Shown here: in pieces, positions 25,011 to 33,868 of the stretch
Position numbering within the stretch: position 1 is the first letter of the stretch
How the letters are laid out: each line of letters opens with the position of its first letter
DNA from: Pelecanus crispus
Lineage: Eukaryota; Chordata; Aves; Pelecaniformes; Pelecanidae
Reading direction: 5' to 3'
Length of the DNA stretch: 64,000 nucleotides
NCBI RefSeq assembly: GCF_030463565.1
Contig: NC_134675.1
Span: forward strand, 12,669,862-12,733,861
The notes under the pieces: model-generated
Database searches by the model: none
The model's input: the letters and a program-made list of their open reading frames with translations, nothing else
Told to the model about the DNA's origin: nothing
Program-made: the position numbers and the translations under genes

Positions 25011-25508
25011 ACCACCCCTCAGCACAGGAAAGACATGGACCTGTTGGAGCAGGTCCAGAGGAGGGCCACAAAAATGATCAGAGAGATAGAACATCTCTCC
25101 TATGGGGAAAGGCTGAGAGTTGGGGTTGTTCAGACTGCAGAAGAGAAGGCTGCAGGAAGACCTTATTGCAGCCTTTCAGTACTTAAAGGGGGCTTATAAG
25201 AAAGATGGGGACAAACTTTTTAATACAGCCTGTTGCAACAGGACAAAGGGGTAATGGTTTTAAACTAACGGAGGGTAGATTCAGACTAGATATAAGGAAG
25301 AAATTTTTTTTATGATGAGGGTGGTAAAGCACTGGAACAGGTTGCCCAGAGAGGTAGTGGAGGCCCCTCCCCTAGAAACATTCAAGGTCAGGTTGGATGG
25401 GGCTCTGAGCAACCTGATCTAGTTAAAGCTGTCCCTGCTCACTGCAGGGGGGTTGGGCTAGATGACCTCTAAAGGTCCCTTCCAACCCAAACCATTCTAT
25501 GATTCTAA
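25011..25508 (+). mobile_element. CR1 LINE 3' fragment in the last MTMR12 intron
   Basis: It starts at ctcagcacaggaaagacatg and ends with caaaccattctatgattcta. It is antisense to MTMR12 and 5'-truncated. ORF2 remnants such as [20 protein letters not shown] are broken by frameshifts. Confidence 0.9.
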
Positions 25509-25920
25509 AATGCATGCACACACCTCAATTACACTCAAGACAAAATTAGGGGGGCAATTATAAGCCTGCTATGTATTTTAGTTCTGTAGAACAACAAAAT
25601 AAACTCACTTCAAACATGTCAGTGCAACTCACCTGGATGGTAAGTCCCATGAGGAAGCTATCACTACACTTGCACAAAAGTACAACCCCCCCAAAAAAAA
25701 CCACCCAAGTTCACAGCTATGCACAGTAACTGTAAAACCGTGATTTATAACTGAGGTGGGTGCAAATTACATTCTTAAGACCCAGGTGAGTCTGAGGCAT
25801 ACATGTATTTTGTCAATTAAAACTTTGCACCAATGTTTCCACTGTAAGTACATCTGAAGTATGACCGAGTTGTGCAAAATATATTTATCATTTCAAAAAT
25901 ACAAGTTAAGCAGCACATAT

Positions 25921-26065
25921 CTTTCTTTGAATTGTGCAGTTTTGGCTTCTCTGCATAAAGAGGGTTGTTCAGGAAATCCTGGGCCTTGGGATCAAACTGC
26001 ACAGACCGGTCCCACACAGTAAGAAATCTGAAAGGACCGCTTTGTGTCTTGAGGCTTTCACCAGT
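25921..26065 (-). pseudogene. MTMR12: MTMR12 penultimate recognised exon
   Basis: After a TTTGTTTTGGCAG acceptor the exon reads TGESLKTQSGPFRFLTVWDR, then SVQFDPKAQDFLNNPLYAEK and PKLHNSKK. This matches the segment at the end of the phosphatase-like domain. The open frame continues past 25921, but no GT donor in the phase required by the next exon (phase 0) is visible. The sequence AAAGAAAGATATGTGC resembles a donor whose first G has become A. The acceptor lies only 23 nt from a proviral LTR at 26089. The right-hand limit is secure; the left-hand limit is approximate. Confidence 0.85.
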
Positions 26066-26088
26066 CTGCCAAAACAAACAGGTCACAA

Positions 26089-26758
26089 TTCAGACTGCTG
26101 ATACAAAAATTCGTGGATACTATTCCTCAAAGTCCGAACCTCTCCGTAGGAGGAAACGGAGTATTCAGAAAGTTCCCGAAATAAAACTCAATAGCAACAA
26201 AGTTACTATTAAGCAGGCATCCTTTATTGCAGCGCTGGGCAGCACTGGAGATCATTCCACCATGAGTGCTCCAATGATTTGGCAAACTTCCAAAGATTAT
26301 ATACTATAAAGTCATACATATTCACAGGATTTCCGAGAATTCATCTACATAAACATGAGATTTCCTGGAACTCAATAACATATGCGAATGTCCAATCCGC
26401 AGGCGTAGTCGTCCTCTTTAGTGGCCTTTCGGGGGTCCTCCGGTGGTCTCCGATAGTCTTCCTCACTTGTCCACTGGTTGAACTTTGGGCCTCCTTTGTT
26501 CATATATGGTCATTGAATTAGCTCATCAGTCCTTTGGCCTTGGAATGTTACAAAACCAGTTCCTTGAGTGCTCATCTTGGCACAGGTGTTCTGAGTTTAT
26601 GTTATCAGTGCTTTAGTAAGCCTAATGAGCTTAAGATCTGTTTTAATTATGCCAGACAAGGATTCACCTTCTTCGAAATATCTGTCCTATTTGTCTACTC
26701 TGCTTCAGCAAATAACTAAAACTATCTGAGTCAGGTATTGTCAGGTTTAGCCCTTTCA
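26089..26758 (-). mobile_element. 3' LTR of family A provirus
   Basis: A full-length 670-bp LTR. On the minus strand it starts TGAAAGGGCTAAACC at 26758 and ends at 26089. A TATA-like element lies near 26300 and a minus-strand AATAAA at 26223-26228. The flank at 26085-26088 is ctgc. It has the same transcriptional orientation as MTMR12 and abuts the acceptor region of the exon at 25921-26065. Confidence 0.92.
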
Positions 26759-26775
26759 TTCCCCCCTTTTCTTTA
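26759..26775 (-). other. Polypurine tract of family A provirus
   Basis: The minus-strand purine run AAAGAAAAGGGGGGAA lies immediately before the 3' LTR start. It is the expected plus-strand DNA primer site for reverse transcription. Confidence 0.85.
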
Positions 26776-26791
26776 AACTTTGTAAATTCCT

Positions 26792-28024
26792 TTACAAAGT
26801 TTCTAAATTTTCATATTTCATTACCTTAGGCAAAGCCCAAACTCTTATGGCCAGTTTCTTTAGCTTATACCACAAAAGGCAATTGACTACTGTTAGTATG
26901 ATAACAAACACTGACAATATCAAAACCGGGTGAACTAAAATATTCAAAGTTTTCTCTGCAGAGGGTGAGTATCCTGAAAAGATATCCCACCAGTGATGGG
27001 CGGTATCAGATTCAATTTGACTAGACAGTCCGACAAGTTTGTCTCTAGTTATTACCGTTTTAATGACAGATTCTGCTAGTGTCTTGTTTCTTTTTCTTAA
27101 ATGTTCTCGAAGTTCCTGAGATTGGTTTAAGATCTCATTTAGTTTTCTCAGAGGTAAACTTGCATGACTTAATTTTAGGCTCTCATAATGCCAAAACATT
27201 GCTACTTGTTCTTCTGTATATGCAAAAAACGAATACATTTGACCATGCCAAGTTAAATGGGTTATATTCTTAAGGCATCCTATGAATGGGGTGGTCACGT
27301 TGTATTCTTCAACTACTGATCGATTGTTAGTCACTAAGCACACATATCTAGCATTAACCTCTACAAACATTTCAAACACATTAGGAGACAGGATCATCCA
27401 TATACAATTGATAACAGAGTGTTCTAACAAGCAGGGTTCATATAATTGAGATTGTTGTCCACACAAGATGCCGTCAGAGGTGGTTTCACAAAGATCCAAA
27501 TCATATGTTTTATTATCATTCCCAATATATTTCCCTCGGAATTCCATTAACCAATATTCTAGGTTCTCTTGACCCGAGAAAAGTGTTGGCAGAATTAAGA
27601 ATTTACACATTATTTCAGGGTTGGTTACATTATAGAATATTAATTTTCCTGCACACCATTTATCATAGCACTGCACAAATTGCAAATCGGCTTTTACCCA
27701 GTGTCTGGGGTGGACCCATTGTCCAAATAATTTTCTCCACATAAACTCATTATTACTCATCAAGTAGGACTGTACCTTATTCTTTTGTTCCAATTGCCAC
27801 ATAACTTGTAGGGTACAAATGGTCCAATCCATAAATTTTGTCAAATTTTTAAGTGATTGTATCTGGGCAATTATACTTTCATTAAAGAGATTCAAGGACT
27901 CCTTATCATATCTACTGAATTTAGGAGTCCTATTCCAGTTCCTGCACCTCCAAGCTCTACAGGGAGGTGTGGCTGGAAAGGATATGTTAAAGAACAACAT
28001 ATGTTTTTGCCTTATCTTTGCCAC
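26792..28024 (-). CDS. Family A env-like glycoprotein ORF (410 codons, intact)
   Basis: This is the position of env, between integrase and the 3' LTR. The frame encodes many N-glycosylation sequons, numerous Cys residues, a heptad-like stretch (LNEILNQSQELREHLRKRNK), a WWDIFSGYSPSA membrane-proximal segment and a C-terminal hydrophobic helix (ILVHPVLILSVFVIILTVVN), with a short Lys-rich tail. The CX6CC motif and the immunosuppressive-domain phrase of typical gammaretroviral TM are not visible. The N-terminus lacks a clear signal peptide, so the true start or a spliced leader may lie upstream. It is the only uninterrupted long frame of the provirus. Whether it is expressed is unknown. Confidence 0.8.
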   Translation of the reverse strand: MAKIRQKHMLFFNISFPATPPCRAWRCRNWNRTPKFSRYDKESLNLFNESIIAQIQSLKNLTKFMDWTICTLQVMWQLEQKNKVQSYLMSNNEFMWRKLFGQWVHPRHWVKADLQFVQCYDKWCAGKLIFYNVTNPEIMCKFLILPTLFSGQENLEYWLMEFRGKYIGNDNKTYDLDLCETTSDGILCGQQSQLYEPCLLEHSVINCIWMILSPNVFEMFVEVNARYVCLVTNNRSVVEEYNVTTPFIGCLKNITHLTWHGQMYSFFAYTEEQVAMFWHYESLKLSHASLPLRKLNEILNQSQELREHLRKRNKTLAESVIKTVITRDKLVGLSSQIESDTAHHWWDIFSGYSPSAEKTLNILVHPVLILSVFVIILTVVNCLLWYKLKKLAIRVWALPKVMKYENLETL

Positions 28025-28050
28025 CTTCTTACAAGTGGATGGTAATCTAA

Positions 28051-28467
28051 TCAGTTGGTCCTGATTCCCAGTGGGTCTAAAAATTTACTAACTTGTTCAA
28101 CTACTTGTGACACAAAGTGTGGTCCCCTATCAGAGGAGATCACTTCTGGCACTCCAAATCTGGGAATAATTTCTTTCAATAGAATTTTCGTTACACGATT
28201 CTCTACCTTTGGATTATTCTTTAAGCATATTTCACATCTATCAACCATAGCTTTTACAGTTTGAAACAGATTTCTGGCTACTATTTGTTTGGTGAGGGAA
28301 TTATACAAAGCTTCAGTTCCCCAATAAGTTTTGTCATGTTCTGTTTTTACCAATTTCCATAATATTCTAAAGGGAACTATTATTCTGTTATCTTTTAACA
28401 TTGCCCACCCTGATGGGCAAATTTCAGCCTTTAAATCAGTAATTCTAATCCTTTTCATCATATTCAA
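28051..28467 (-). pseudogene. Family A integrase remnant
   Basis: It keeps CEICLKNNP from the HHCC zinc-binding end and the catalytic-core phrase [13 protein letters not shown] with its Asp. The stretch between them, which should hold the first catalytic Asp, is largely missing. The frame stops shortly after the core, so the C-terminal domain is lost. Confidence 0.82.
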
Positions 28468-29044
28468 CTATCTCAGGTAGTTGCAAAGATTTTTCAGGAA
28501 TTAGACTTAATATCTCACCTTGTTCCGCAGCTTGCCTTGCCTTATGATCAGCCAATTTATTTCCCACTTCCCTGTCAGTGTTACCTCTCTGATGTCCTTT
28601 GCAGTGCATAATCGCTACAGCTGACGGAAGTTGTACAGCATCTAAAAGTCGCAAAATTATGTCAGCGTGTTTTATGACTTTTCCTTGAGTGGTTAAAAGT
28701 CCTTGCTCCTTCCAAATCGCCCCATGGGCATGAACTACACCAAAGGCATATTTTGAATCTGTCCAGATATTCACTCCCAATCCTTCAGCAAGCTCTAATG
28801 CTCTTACTAGAGCAACTATTTCAGCTCGTTGTGCAGATGTGCCCTTAGGGAGTGACTTCGCTTCCACCACTTGGTCTGTGGTAGTCACAGCATATCCTGC
28901 CATTTGAACTCCATTCTTTACAAAACTGTTCCTGTCGGTATACCAGGTGTGGTCAGCTTCTTCTAGCGGCTCCTCCTTCAAGTCAGGCCTACTCACATAC
29001 ACAGTCTCAATGGTTTCTATGCAATCATGCATGACAGCCTCCAT
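28445..29044 (-). pseudogene. Family A RNase H domain
   Basis: An open 199-codon frame with RNase H landmarks: WYTDRNSF (usual TDGSS position, Asp kept), SAQRAEIVAL with the catalytic Glu, WTDSKYAF with Asp, and a final GNKLADHKAR Asp. It starts after a deletion that removed most of the RT thumb/connection. It overlaps the integrase frame by about 20 nt in a different frame. Confidence 0.85.
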
Positions 29045-29225
29045 TTCCTGTCATTCCCAGAAAGGTTCAAAGTTCTTTTACTGTGGTCGGTTCTGGAGTC
29101 CTGCAAATGGCTTCTTCTCGGTCATTCCCGAGCTGTCTCTGTCCCTTAGAAATCACGAATCCCAGGTATATTACTTCCTTCTTCAAGATCTGTGCTTTCT
29201 GTAATGAGACTCGGTAACCCCTTAG

Positions 29226-29585
29226 TCAAAAAAAATTTAACAAACTCACAGTCCATTCTTCACATTCTTCATCCTTTTCTGTGGCTATCAAAATATCATC
29301 CACATACTGTAAAAGGATACCTTTTCCTGGAGGTCTTTCCCAGGTCTCTAATTCTTTAGCTAATTGCTTTCCAAAGATCGTGGGGCTATTTTTAAATCCT
29401 TGAGGTAACACTGTCCAGGTTAGCTGGGTTTTTCGTCCTGAATCAGGGTTTTCCCATTCAAAGGCAAATAAATTGCGGCTTTCAGGGGCCAAGGTGAGGC
29501 AAAAGAATGCATCTTTCAGATCTAGTACTGTGAACCATTCATAGGTTTCTTTTAAACTAGTTAATAAGGTGTATGGGTTTGCCAC
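29226..29585 (-). pseudogene. Family A reverse transcriptase, palm with YVDD
   Basis: Landmarks are FTVLDLKDAFFCLTL (first catalytic Asp), VLPQGFKNSPTIFGKQL and ILLQYVDDILIAT, the active-site box. It is truncated after the palm. It is out of frame with the preceding protease/RT fingers segment, by a shift near 29585. Confidence 0.9.
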
Positions 29586-30268
29586 TACTGAGTGTAAATC
29601 TTTGCCCGCAGGTCTTGTACCAATTGATATGTTTTGCCATCAGGCTTTTTGATAGGCAAAATAGGAGTGTTATACTCTGAAGAGCATTCAATCAATAATC
29701 TGAATCTTATAAACTCTTCTATAATGCTTTTCACTCCTTGCCTGTCTTCTAGTTTCAAGGGATATTGCTTTACCTTAATAGGTCGTGCTCCCTCTTTGAG
29801 TTTAACAACAATCAATTCTGCATTTTTAGCCTTTCCCGGTATTCCCGAGGCCCATACTCCTGGGTATACCTGGTCTTTTATTTCTTGTATAATTTCTTCT
29901 TCTTTAACTCGGGGTTCAGTGAGAGCCAGACTTAGAATTTCAATGTGTTTTTCTTCTGGTATTTTAAAAACAATTTCTCCATTGATAAATTTTATTTTGG
30001 CATTCAATTGTTCTAATAAGTCTCTTCCCAAAAGTGGTCTAGGAGCTTCAGGCAGGTAGAGAAATTTGTGAATCCCTACACTCTTCCCAATTCTGAATTT
30101 TAAGGGTTTCAAAAAGAAAGCCTTCACGACCTGTCCGGTTGCTCCCACAATATTAACATTTTGTCTACTTACGGGCAATAAATTTTGATTTAATACTGAA
30201 AACGTGGCACCTGTATCTACTAGAAATTCTACAGGTTTTTCCTCTTTCCCTAGCTGTACTCTTACCAA
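29585..30268 (-). pseudogene. Family A protease and RT fingers
   Basis: The aspartic protease has FLVDTGATFSVLN with the catalytic DTG and the LLGRDLL segment near its end. It continues in frame into the RT fingers (PLKLEDRQGVKSIIEEFI, SEYNTPILPIKKPDGKTYQLV). The frame ends at the frameshift before the palm. Confidence 0.9.
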
Positions 30269-30327
30269 GGGCTCCGCTAGGAAAGATTCCCCTGATCCCT
30301 GTCAATTTTCTTCCATGTTGGCAACTT

Positions 30328-30738
30328 TCACCAATTTGCCCAATCCTTTTTCCAATGCCCCATTTGCTTACAGTACGCACACTGGTTTCTCAAGAGGGGC
30401 TGATTTCCTCTGGGTGGGGCACTTACACCAGTTCTCATGGCTCCTCTCCCTCCCTTAGTGTTGTTTCCTGAGGAGTTCCAAGAGGGTGGTGTCTGACCCC
30501 CTGTGGTGCGCAAGGCAGCCACTGTAGCATTAGCAATTGTTTTGCCCATTATTCTCTCTTTCTGATTATCTCTGTTCCGATACACTTGCCAAGCAGTCTC
30601 CAGCAATTTCTCTAAATCTCTCGCATCTGTTCCTTGCACCTTCTGTAACTTTCTCCTGATATCATAAGCAATCCATTCCCTGTACCAAAACCAGAGTCTG
30701 TACTTCACTAAACACCACATCCAACATTGCATCCACAC
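30328..30738 (-). pseudogene. Family A gag: capsid end and nucleocapsid
   Basis: Capsid C-terminal sequence is followed by a basic, Gly/Arg-rich nucleocapsid with one zinc-knuckle-like motif, CAYCKQMGHWKKDW. The last Cys of CX2CX4HX4C is replaced by Trp, so the knuckle is probably dead. Capsid sequence between this and 30827 is largely deleted. Confidence 0.82.
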
Positions 30739-30826
30739 CCTCCCAATCAGGGTCCTGAGTTTTCACAATCACTTCAAATCCCTTAGCAACCTTTTCAGGA
30801 TCATCCCGATAATTCCTTGCAGTAAT

Positions 30827-31060
30827 TCACCAGCAGTCCAAGCCTGCTAAAGTAAAAGGCACTTTAATTCTAACAGGTCCTCCCACTCCCACTGCCTGCC
30901 TTAGTGGAGCCTGGATAATAGATCCCACTTTACTCCGAGTTCTGGCAGTGATGGGAGAAAATCCGATATTAGTTTCTTCCCTGACTCGTGCCTCCGATTC
31001 TTCACCCCCGACAGCACCAGCATCTCCTTCCCCATCACCTTCTCTCTCTGGCGGAGGCAA
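30827..31060 (-). pseudogene. Family A gag: p12-like linker and capsid start
   Basis: An acidic linker leads into PLRQAVGVGGPVRIKVPFTL, the typical start of a gammaretrovirus-like capsid. The frame stops soon after (LAGLDCW), which leaves only the first about 25 capsid residues. Confidence 0.8.
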
Positions 31061-31137
31061 ATAATCCTCCAGCCTTTCATTCTGCGAGCCAACTTTTAAA
31101 CATCTCTGTCCAATGCTACACGCCGAGCAACACCTCT

Positions 31138-31518
31138 TTAATTCTCTCCCCTGCTTATTTTCTCTCCTTCTATCGCCAGAACCATAGGGTTCTGTGGCGC
31201 TAGATTAATTCCACATTCTTTCTGCCATTCAGGGTGATTTTGCAAAGTGAAAAACATTTCTGCATAAACCACTTCACCCCATTTTCTCTCTCTTCGTAGA
31301 AATAACATAAGTTGCAACAAAGTATTATACTTTAAAGTTCCGTTAAAAGGCCATTTTTTGCCATCATCTAGCTTATATAAAGGCCACCACTGATTACAAT
31401 ATTTTATCAAGGTTTTACAATCCACATTCCCTCCAGGTAGTCCCCCAATATCTTTCCAGTGAGCTAAAATGCAGCCCAAAGGGCTCTTTTTCAGAACTCC
31501 GCCTTGTTGGTTCCCCAT
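31138..31518 (-). pseudogene. Family A gag: matrix domain
   Basis: Start chosen at the internal Met of MGNQQGGVLKKSPLGCILAH because Gly2 would be the myristoylation site of a retroviral matrix. It continues with NQWWPLYKLDDGKKWPFNGT and LMLFLRRERKWGEV and stops at 31138. It is homologous to the gag remnant at 38734-39036 of family B. Confidence 0.85.
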
Positions 31519-32013
31519 TCTAAGATTTATACAACACAAGGACAGAGACTGGGGCACAAACACCACACGCAACTAACAATTACTATCACAGATACAATAA
31601 CAACTACTACCCCCCGATAATAAATGTCGACATAGGATGATCAGAAATTTTCAAATATGCGTATACCAAACATATACCTATATCACACACGCGTATGTAA
31701 ACCAGAATCAAATACAAATGCACAAACGACCATACTAATCAAATGATCAATACAACCATGCAACGTAGTAACCAGGTGATTAATACAAACCGTACATGCA
31801 ATTGTATGCCACCCTGCGGGGTTCTCACGAACTGCGACTTATGAGTAGCTTCAAATGACCGGTCAAAACAGAAAAAAAGAATGCCTAATTCTTACCAGAG
31901 GTCCTTGTCTGCCCCCGCACGGATCCGCCAAATGGGGGAGTCCCTCCAGAGAAGTCTCCGGGGCTGGCCAAGGGAGTCTCCGACTCAGGGGGTCCTGCAG
32001 CCGGACAGAGATG

Positions 32014-32031
32014 GTCCCTTCGTGGTCGCCA
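32014..32031 (-). other. Family A primer binding site, tRNA-Arg type
   Basis: On the minus strand, TGGCGACCACGAAGGGAC starts 4 bases after the 5' LTR end. It matches, from memory, the complement of the 3' end of tRNA-Arg (CCG/UCG). Confidence 0.75.
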
Positions 32032-32035
32032 AAAC

Positions 32036-32525
32036 TGAAACAAAAATTCGCGGATGCTATTCCTCAAAGTCCGAACCTCTCCGTAGGAGGAAATGGAGTA
32101 TTCAGAAAGTTCCCGAAATAAAACTCAATAGCAACAAAATTACTATTAAGCAGGCATCCTTTATTGCAGCGCTGGGCAGCACTGGGGATCATTCCACCAT
32201 GAGTGCTCCAATGATTTGGCAAACTTCTAAAGATTATATACTATAAAGTCGTACATATTCACAGGATTTCTGAGAATTCATCTACATAAACATGAGATTT
32301 CCTGGAACTCATTAACATATGCAAATGTCCAATCCGCATGCATAGTCGTCCTCTTTGGTGGTCTTCGGGGGTCCTCCGGTGGTCTCCGATAGTCTTCCTC
32401 ACTTGTCCGCTAGTAGAAATTTGGGCCTCCTTTGTCCATATATGGTCATTGAATTAGCTCATCAGTCCTTTGGCCTTGGAATGTTACAAAACCAGTTCCT
32501 TGAGTGCTCATCTCAAGGCACAGGT
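32036..32525 (-). mobile_element. 5' LTR of family A provirus, U3 truncated
   Basis: It aligns with the other family A LTRs from its U5 end (32036) to 32525, where similarity stops at aaggcacaggt. About 150 bp of the 5' part of U3 are missing. No target duplication is therefore available at this end. Confidence 0.88.
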
Positions 32526-32640
32526 TATCTATAATTAGGAGCAGAAGGCCAAGAGATCTCTAAAACCACAAACATATATCCTTGAGTATCAAAACTCCCC
32601 TCTACTCCTCTTTTACTAGTCAGCAAGATCCAAGAATTGG
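32526..32640. other. Short junction between two proviruses
   Basis: About 115 bp of sequence of unknown origin between the truncated family A LTR and the proposed start of the family B LTR. Confidence 0.4.
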
Positions 32641-32984
32641 TGTCCCCTAAGTGAACCAGCTAATTGTAATACGAAAACCACACCTCTGTTGGAAGAGCTA
32701 CCCACCCCAAAAGGGAGACCCTTACCCACTGAGCACGCGTAGCGATTTTAAAGGGAGCTATGTCTTTAAGTCGAAGCAAAAGTAGAAATGACCAATGACT
32801 AACAAGTAGGTGTAGTGACTTTGTTTAATTGTATAAATATGTGAAGCAAGGATAATGGGGTGTGCTAGCTTTGTGGAATTACCACCTAGCACCCACCTCT
32901 GCGCAGAAATGGAATAAAGCAAATAACTCAGTGTGTGAATTGGTTCTTGCACACTGGGTAAAAGAACCCATCTTTGGGACAGCA
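32641..32984 (+). mobile_element. 5' LTR of family B endogenous retrovirus
   Basis: The proposed span is TGTCCCCTAAGTG to ...GGGACAGCA. It contains tataaatatg near 32834 and AATAAAGC near 32912. It is recognised mainly because a primer binding site follows. The left end is uncertain. Confidence 0.7.
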
Positions 32985-32987
32985 TTT

Positions 32988-33005
32988 TGGCGACCCAGAT
33001 GGGAC
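32988..33005 (+). other. Family B primer binding site, probably tRNA-Arg type
   Basis: tggcgacccagatgggac begins 4 bases after the proposed LTR end. It shares TGGCGACC and GGGAC with the family A site but differs in the middle. The Arg assignment is by similarity only. Confidence 0.65.
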
Positions 33006-33316
33006 AGCCATAATGGCCTTGCCTGGAACGTCCTGCCATTCCAGACAGGGAGAAGTTGACTGTGGGATTCCAGTGTGCACCAAACTGTTATTTGGGGACT
33101 CCCCCCTGGTTCCACTCTGCTGTCAGGTTGTAGGTGACTTGAAGGTGCAATGCCAAGAGAGATATTTGTGTGGGGAATGGGACCACTGAATTGGTAAGTA
33201 GTTGTGATTTTAACCTATGTAAGTCATGCCCGGGAGGCCCACGGCAGTAGTTATTGTGGTTATCAGGTTTCACATGTAGATGCATGATAAGGGAAGGGGT
33301 CCCTTATCTTTGGTGC
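33006..33316 (+). other. Family B untranslated leader
   Basis: Sequence between the primer binding site and the inserted family A LTR. It has no long conserved frame. It would continue into the gag start at 38734 if the insertion at 33317-38669 were absent. Confidence 0.6.
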
Positions 33317-33419
33317 TGAAACAAAAATTCGCGGATACTATTCCTCAAAGTCCAAACCTCTCCGTAGGAGGAAACAGAGTATTCAGAAAGTTCCCGAAAT
33401 AAAACTCAATAAAGTTACT
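33317..33419 (-). mobile_element. Family A LTR inside family B, U5 part
   Basis: It starts tgaaacaaaaattcgcggat and runs to aaagttactc, where the nested CR1 interrupts it. With 38104-38669 it makes a complete LTR of about 669 bp. After the break, about 25 bases (33421-33445) repeat the preceding LTR sequence imperfectly. Confidence 0.9.
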
Positions 33420-33443
33420 CAGTAAATAAAACTCAATAAAGTC

Positions 33444-33868
33444 ACCGAGGCGAAGGGCTCCGGAGCGGACGCTCGCGCCGGGGCATCCTTGCTAAGGCGG
33501 CAAAAAAGCGCAGGGCGAGAGCGGGCAGCCCAGCCCCCAGCCTAGAGCGGGGAAGGGCGAGCTGCTGACGTGCATCAGCTCTGACGCAGCGTGGGCGGGG
33601 CCAGGAGTGACGGCGGCCAAACCCCCCCCCCCCCCACACATATAAAAGCAGCCCCCAGGGAGCGTGAGTGACTAGGACAGGCAAACAGGGCACGGCACGG
33701 CACGGCACGGCACGGCACGGCACGGCACGGCACGGCACGGCACGGCACGGCACGGCACGGCACGGCACGGCACGGCACGGCACGGCACGGCACTTCGCGC
33801 AGGCAGGGCGTGGGGGGAAGGCCAAGTCCCCCTCCTAGCTCAAGAGGTAGGTTTGGTAAGTTCAGCTG
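33444..33868 (+). promoter_or_regulatory. CR1 5' UTR/internal promoter region
   Basis: A GC- and CpG-rich leader before ORF1, including gggcggggcc GC-box-like sequence near 33592, a cacatataaaag TATA-like site near 33637 and a long pentamer array. An internal promoter here is expected from CR1 biology; the exact start is not determined. Confidence 0.5.
33691..33793 (+). repeat. (CACGG)n pentamer array, about 20.6 copies
   Basis: Perfect tandem cacgg units in the CR1 5' UTR. On the minus strand this produces an artificial open frame of repeated Ala-Val-Pro-Cys-Arg, which is not a gene. Confidence 0.95.

Larger units (their letters stand above)
26089..32525 (-). mobile_element. Family A endogenous retrovirus (class-I-like provirus), damaged
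   Basis: The order on the minus strand is a 5' LTR (truncated in U3), an Arg-type primer binding site, gag, pro-pol, env, polypurine tract and 3' LTR. The gag start (MGNQQGG, matrix with PLGCIL), the PLRQAVG-type capsid start and the single zinc knuckle fit a gammaretrovirus-like layout. Large deletions remove the middle of capsid, the RT connection and part of integrase. Frameshifts separate the remaining pieces. Env alone is a long intact frame. Confidence 0.92.

Noticed and set aside
25965..26309. Plus-strand frame spanning MTMR12 exon and LTR
   Set aside because: It is antisense to both the exon and the provirus and exists because the antisense R/U5 strand is open in all copies.
29634..30059. 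141-codon plus-strand frame
   Set aside because: Antisense shadow of the family A protease/RT coding.
33442..33825. Minus-strand frames of repeated AVPCR residues
   Set aside because: They are the translation of the CACGG pentamer array in the CR1 leader and have no independent gene evidence.
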